Of a stretch of DNA of 16,716 nucleotides, positions 13,309 through 16,716 are shown piece after piece. This DNA is from UBA1723 sp045641625. Its GTDB lineage: Bacteria > Bacteroidota > Bacteroidia > Bacteroidales > Paludibacteraceae. Positions within the stretch are counted from its first letter, which is position 1. Each line of letters starts with the position of its first letter. The notes beneath the pieces were generated by a model. That model was not told the origin of the DNA. It searched no databases and saw nothing but the letters and a program-made list of their open reading frames with translations. The stretch spans positions 1-16,716 of the forward strand of contig JAZUHH010000100.1 of assembly GCA_045641625.1 (NCBI GenBank), given 5' to 3'. The position numbers were made by a program, and so were the translations under genes.

Positions 13309-14607
13309 ATGGCTACAGTCGAAAGAGAAATAAAAGAAGAATCTGAAAAAATAAAAAAAACTAAAGCAATAGTCAAGGCGAAAGCAGAAAAAATAGATAA
13401 AGCCAAAACTTTTCCACAAGAAGAACTTTCTACGGAAAATTGGAAAGACAAACCTTTTTCTAACATAGAAAAAAATGTTAGAATAGGAACTCTATTTAGT
13501 GGAATAGGTGCAATAGAACATGCATTTCAAAGACTCAATATAAATCATTCTATTGTTTTTGCCGGCGATATTGAAGACAAATGCAAAAAAAGTTATTTTG
13601 CCAACTATAAGATAAACGAAGAAGATTGGTTTACTGATGTTCGTGATTTTGATGCGACAAAATACAAAGGTAAAGTTGATTTCATTATTGGAGGAGCACC
13701 ATGCCAAGCGTTTTCTATGGTTGGAAGAAGATTGGGATTTGAAGATGCTAGAGGTACACTCTTTTATGAATTTGCTAGGGTTATCAAGGAAACAGAACCT
13801 AAACTATTTCTCTTTGAAAATGTGAAAGGTTTATTGAGCCACGATGAGGGCAGAACATGGAATGTTATGCATGACATTTTTGAAGATCTAGGTTACGATG
13901 TTCATTTTAGAGTGTTAAATAGCAAAGATTATGGTATTCCTCAACATAGGGAAAGAGTTTATTGTGTTGGATTTAGAAATAAAACTTCTTTCAAATTTCC
14001 ATGCCCTATTGAGTTAGAATACAAAATGTATGACTTTTTAGAAGATTATATAGACACAAAATATTTTTTGAGAGAAAAGGGTATAAAATTCGTCACTAGT
14101 CACAAAAACAGAGAAAAATTCTATACTCAAATTAACGGAGATGTTGCATTGTGCCAAAAAAGAAACCAACAATTCAACTGGCACGGAGATTTCGTATATC
14201 ATCCGGTATCAAAAGATGAACCGTATGAGGAAGGTTTCGACGAATTCATTTTCAACGTAAATGACGTAGAAGAAAAGTATTATTTGTCGGACAAAGTTGC
14301 CAAATATGTATTAGCCGGAGGCACAAAGAATTTCAAAACATCTACAGAAACAGATTTAGATGTTGCAAGACCATTGCTTCAGTCTATGCATAAAATGCAT
14401 AGGGCTGGAGTGGACAATTATGTCACTCACAAAGGAAGAATTCGCAAACTTACTCCTAGGGAATGTTTGCGTTTGATGGGATTCAAAGATTCTTTCAAAA
14501 TTGTCGTTTCAGATACAGCTATGTATCAGCAGGCAGGAAATAGTATAGTTGTTGATGTTCTAATTGCACTATTAAAACAATTAGATATAACTAAATATGG
14601 AATATGA
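13309..14607 (+). CDS. DNA (cytosine-5) methyltransferase of a type II R-M system
   Basis: A 432-residue enzyme that methylates C5 of cytosine in a short DNA site using AdoMet, protecting host DNA from its partner nuclease. All main m5C motifs are present in order: I LFSGIGAIEHAF (62-73), IV GGAPCQAFS (128-136) with catalytic C132, VI FENVKG (169-174), VIII QHRERVY (212-218), IX RKLTPRECLRLMGF (379-392) and X YQQAGNSIVVDVL (406-418). The target-recognition region lies between about 225 and 370 and does not reveal the site to me. The first 50 residues are an unusual Lys/Glu-rich helical extension before motif I. The start is an ATG in an A-rich leader, with an in-frame TAA 21-23 nt before it. 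The gene is much AT-richer than the genes to its left, consistent with transfer. It overlaps the nuclease gene by ATGA. Confidence 0.95.
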   Translation: MATVEREIKEESEKIKKTKAIVKAKAEKIDKAKTFPQEELSTENWKDKPFSNIEKNVRIGTLFSGIGAIEHAFQRLNINHSIVFAGDIEDKCKKSYFANYKINEEDWFTDVRDFDATKYKGKVDFIIGGAPCQAFSMVGRRLGFEDARGTLFYEFARVIKETEPKLFLFENVKGLLSHDEGRTWNVMHDIFEDLGYDVHFRVLNSKDYGIPQHRERVYCVGFRNKTSFKFPCPIELEYKMYDFLEDYIDTKYFLREKGIKFVTSHKNREKFYTQINGDVALCQKRNQQFNWHGDFVYHPVSKDEPYEEGFDEFIFNVNDVEEKYYLSDKVAKYVLAGGTKNFKTSTETDLDVARPLLQSMHKMHRAGVDNYVTHKGRIRKLTPRECLRLMGFKDSFKIVVSDTAMYQQAGNSIVVDVLIALLKQLDITKYGI

Positions 14608-15599
14608 TAATAGGTGGCGAAAAATATAAAGTCCAACAAGTTTTTAAGGACTTTATGACAATCCCAGATAGTTGGGTATTGGGCAAAAACAAAGTAGGCA
14701 CAGGGCATGGTGAAGCAAAATTCTATATTTCTTCCAAAGAAGAAATGCGAAACTTTTACGGACCTGCAGGATTTAATGTCAGAGTAATAATGTTAAAATC
14801 TGACATTTTAAGTAATATGCATGCCTTGGAGAATGAATACAAAAAGCCTTCTCAAGATTACATTGGAAAAGATAATTTTTCATCTTTGTATCAAGAAAGA
14901 CTCAAAGATGTCGAAAAACTACCTGATGTAATCACCTTTCTAATTACTGACCAACAGCAAATAGACGGACCACGTGGCTATGTTAACTCGGATGACAATT
15001 ACTACAAGCTAATTCGTAACATTGCACTTCCTTGGATAAGCTATATTTCTGCTATGCAATTAGTTGATAGCAATAACTGTACTATTTTCTATTGGAAAAT
15101 TTATGTTGATTTTGACAGACTTGAAAAAACTCCTCTTGCATTAACTTATGGCAAGAAATTGGAAGATGTTCCGCCTATTATTACAGAAACACCAATAAAA
15201 TACGTAAATAAAACATCTTCCTTTAGAATTGGACAAGATAAATATAGACAACTATTATTGGAGGAATGTCCTATCTGTCCTTTTACAAGAATTAGTGATG
15301 AACGATTATTGATAGCAAGTCACATAAAACCTTGGGTTGCTTCTTCAGATAAAGAAAAAATAGATCCTAAAAACGGATTTATTTTCTCTCCTTTATTTGA
15401 CAAATTGTTTGACAAAGGTTTTATTACTTTCACAGAAGATAAAAGATTAGTTATTTCTGACTGGCTATCTCCATATACTATAAAGCAAATTGGAATTTAC
15501 CAAAATCAAAAGATTGATCATTTGCCCTTAGATGATGAGAGAATGAAATACCTAACTTTTCATCAATCATCAGTATTTCATGGTTCAATAGAAATGTAA
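14604..15599 (+). CDS. HNH-family restriction endonuclease, partner of the methyltransferase
   Basis: A 331-residue protein with a C-terminal HNH nuclease domain. It has C222-P-I-C225, the ASHIKPW motif with H240, DPKNG with N257, then a LFDKLFDKGFITF tail at 264-276. This is the HNH_2-type layout seen in many type II restriction enzymes. The N-terminal 200 residues have no motif I recognise and presumably bind the target DNA. The start codon overlaps the methyltransferase stop (ATGA), so translation is coupled with methylase first, as expected for protection before cutting. The site must match that of the methylase, which cannot be read here. Composition is AT-rich like its partner. A strong terminator follows after about 30 nt. 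Confidence 0.9.
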   Translation: MIIGGEKYKVQQVFKDFMTIPDSWVLGKNKVGTGHGEAKFYISSKEEMRNFYGPAGFNVRVIMLKSDILSNMHALENEYKKPSQDYIGKDNFSSLYQERLKDVEKLPDVITFLITDQQQIDGPRGYVNSDDNYYKLIRNIALPWISYISAMQLVDSNNCTIFYWKIYVDFDRLEKTPLALTYGKKLEDVPPIITETPIKYVNKTSSFRIGQDKYRQLLLEECPICPFTRISDERLLIASHIKPWVASSDKEKIDPKNGFIFSPLFDKLFDKGFITFTEDKRLVISDWLSPYTIKQIGIYQNQKIDHLPLDDERMKYLTFHQSSVFHGSIEM

Positions 15600-15629
15600 T
15601 GAATTCAAAACTATTCAATTAGTTTATTC

Positions 15630-15670
15630 AAAACTCAAGCACATATCTTTGTGTTTGAGTTTTATTTTTC
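15630..15670 (+). terminator. Intrinsic terminator of the R-M operon
   Basis: A 14-bp stem (AAAACTCAAGCACA / TGTGTTTGAGTTTT, one G-U pair) with loop TATCTT is followed by ATTTTTC. It lies 31 nt after the endonuclease stop. Confidence 0.9.
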
Positions 15671-15679
15671 TACCTTCAC

Positions 15680-15722
15680 ACGCCCCACAAAAGCCTCCCA
15701 AGAGGCTAAATGTACGGGGCGT
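15680..15722. repeat. Second, nested hairpin behind the terminator
   Basis: Outer arms ACGCCCC/GGGGCGT (15680-15686 with 15716-15722) enclose an inner perfect stem AGCCTC/GAGGCT (15692-15697 with 15702-15707). TTTTACTTTATTT follows on the plus strand. It may act as a back-up terminator or insulate the next cassette. Confidence 0.65.
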
Positions 15723-15755
15723 TTTACTTTATTTCTACACCAAAAATTCTCTCAA

Positions 15756-15823
15756 AAAAACACTCCTCCACCCTTGCATATCTCACAAAAAATCACTAAC
15801 TTTGTAAAAATTGGAAAGGGGAA
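15756..15823 (+). repeat. Promoter repeat, copy A
   Basis: About 68 bp, sharing most positions with copy B at 16620-16688, including CTCCACCCTTGCATATCTC, AAAAATCACTAACTTTGT and TTGGAAnGGGGAA. It contains a full promoter (15774-15804). It is placed just upstream of the small-protein/protease operon. Confidence 0.85.
15774..15804 (+). promoter_or_regulatory. Promoter of the small-protein/protease operon
   Basis: TTGC (15774-15777), 19 nt, TAACTTTG (15797-15804), start expected near 15811. A further -7-like TACTTTTG at 15872-15879 lacks a -33 box but could add a nearer start at about 15886. Confidence 0.65.
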
Positions 15824-15930
15824 GGTATATCTTTTCTAGGAAATAACGGGTAGTAATTGAAAATATTGTAGTACTTTTGCATTCATCGGTCTGCAAAGGC
15901 CTAAAAATAGAAATTAACAACGAATCAGTA

Positions 15931-16101
15931 ATGATAGATCTTAGAAATCCGAAGTTGAAAGACTTCAAGCACATTGAAGCACCAGCTCGAGAGTCTGCCA
16001 CTCGAAAAGCCTTCGCATCTTTCTACAGAGTAAAGCCAGGAAGCTATGTCATTCCACGTACCGAGCATAAAGTAACGAAACTCCCTAAAGGTATTTTATG
16101 A
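15931..16101 (+). CDS. Small basic protein (56 residues), partner of the retropepsin-like protease
   Basis: An unknown 56-residue protein from the ATG at 15931. A longer frame would start with TTG at 15877, but that lies inside a -7-like element, so ATG is preferred. The sequence MIDLRNPKLKDFKHIEAPAR is followed by a basic, Lys/Arg-rich stretch, and the C-terminal third contains PGSYVIPRTEHKV. There is no signal peptide, membrane segment or cysteine. The stop overlaps the next start (ATGA at 16098-16101), so the two proteins are probably made together and in proportion. It could be a substrate, inhibitor or targeting partner of the protease; this is inference. The short length lowers confidence, but the overlap and dedicated promoter support a real gene. 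Confidence 0.65.
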   Translation: MIDLRNPKLKDFKHIEAPARESATRKAFASFYRVKPGSYVIPRTEHKVTKLPKGIL

Positions 16102-16535
16102 GTACATACGACAAGGAATATGACGGACTTGCGGATGCCATTATAACGAATGCGATAGTGATGCCTGCGGTAGAACTTAGGGAAGGAGAAAAGTTTCCAC
16201 CCTATTACTATACAGACAATGCAGCATGGGACACAGGGGCACAGTTTACCTTCATTTCTCCCAGAGTTGTGGAGGCGTTAGGGTTAGCACCATACCGAGA
16301 AGGTGAAATTATGGGCATTGGTGGTGATCAAACGGCCAAAACATATATGGTTCATATAGGTTTGCCTGATGGCTACCTTACACATGATGTTGAGGTGTAT
16401 TGCAGTGACATAGATGATTTTGACATACTAATAGGCATGGACATCATCACATTAACCGATTTTTGCATAACAAACAAAGACAAGAAAACTAAATTCGCAT
16501 TCCGAACACCTTCCGAAGGAGGAATTGATCTATAA
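16098..16535 (+). CDS. Single-domain retropepsin-like aspartic protease
   Basis: A 145-residue protein of clan AA (retropepsin-like) aspartic proteases. The catalytic turn is AAWDTGAQFTFIS with D45-T46-G47-A48. The second landmark, hydrophobic-hydrophobic-Gly, is DILIGMDII at 109-117. Between them EIMGIGGDQTAKTYMV (70-85) fits the strand-and-flap region. With only one DTG per chain it must act as a homodimer, like viral retropepsins and the bacterial single-domain relatives. No signal peptide or membrane helix is seen, so it is probably cytoplasmic. It is translated from an overlap with the 56-residue gene and is the last gene before promoter repeat copy B. The substrate is unknown; the small upstream protein is the obvious first candidate. 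Confidence 0.88.
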   Translation: MSTYDKEYDGLADAIITNAIVMPAVELREGEKFPPYYYTDNAAWDTGAQFTFISPRVVEALGLAPYREGEIMGIGGDQTAKTYMVHIGLPDGYLTHDVEVYCSDIDDFDILIGMDIITLTDFCITNKDKKTKFAFRTPSEGGIDL

Positions 16536-16619
16536 AACTCTTATTACCTACCTTTCATCTACCATCTGTAACAATCAGAACAGCTGAAACAATACAGGAA
16601 ATCTTTGATTTAGAGGTGC

Positions 16620-16688
16620 AAAAACACTACTCCACCCTTGCATATCTCGTGAAAAATCACTAACTTTGTGGTGTGATTGGAATGGGGA
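16620..16688 (+). repeat. Promoter repeat, copy B
   Basis: Direct repeat of copy A (15756-15823), displaced by 864-865 bp, with a few substitutions and a one-base indel. It follows the protease gene after 84 nt that hold no gene. Confidence 0.85.
16638..16668 (+). promoter_or_regulatory. Promoter inside repeat copy B, driving a gene beyond the window
   Basis: TTGC (16638-16641), 19 nt, TAACTTTG (16661-16668), as in copy A. An ATG at 16710-16712 may start the next gene, but only two codons are visible. Confidence 0.6.
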
Positions 16689-16716
16689 AATAATTTGGAT
16701 TATACCGACATGTCGG

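Noticed and set aside
15877..15930. Longer start (TTG) for the 56-residue protein
   Set aside because: The TTG lies within a -7-like TACTTTTG, and an ATG is available downstream in the same frame.

Overview
The window looks like a Bacteroidales chromosome, probably Prevotellaceae or a close relative. Evidence: promoters of the Bacteroidetes type (TTTG/TTGC, 18-20 nt, TAnnTTTG), short BspA-like leucine-rich-repeat proteins, A-rich leaders with weak Shine-Dalgarno sites, and a long-linker FtsK. No tRNA or rRNA gene was seen.

Left part (1-7258, all on the minus strand): the 5' part of ftsK, cut by the window edge, with its own promoter. Upstream of it lie a GNAT acetyltransferase, an FRG-domain protein, a short BspA-like gene broken by an in-frame TAG, a multi-pass membrane protein with an internal 63-residue duplication, an intact BspA-like gene, and a self-inhibited Fic (AMPylase-type) protein.

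Middle part (7415-11029, minus): a replication-type module. It holds a TOPRIM primase whose zinc-finger cysteines are missing, a DnaB/RecA-fold helicase overlapping it by 14 nt, and an unknown helical protein with an acidic Pro-Asp tail that has its own promoter and a strong terminator. This resembles a phage or plasmid replication cassette more than housekeeping genes.

11030-13308 is about 2.3 kb without a convincing gene. It is full of structure: tandem and inverted copies of an approx. 52-bp repeat, GC-rich hairpins, an AT-rich palindrome, two near-identical 11-12 bp-arm palindromes, and between these a promoter-hairpin-terminator arrangement that looks like a small RNA gene.

Right part (13309-16716, plus, visibly AT-richer): a type II restriction-modification pair (C5 cytosine methyltransferase and HNH endonuclease, overlapping ATGA) ended by a strong terminator. 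After it comes a compact cassette: a 56-residue basic protein overlapping (ATGA) a single-domain retropepsin-like aspartic protease. This cassette is preceded and followed by two copies of an approx. 68-bp promoter repeat. It is the best candidate here for an undescribed system, and its place beside an R-M system and downstream of laterally acquired-looking DNA suggests an accessory or defence role.
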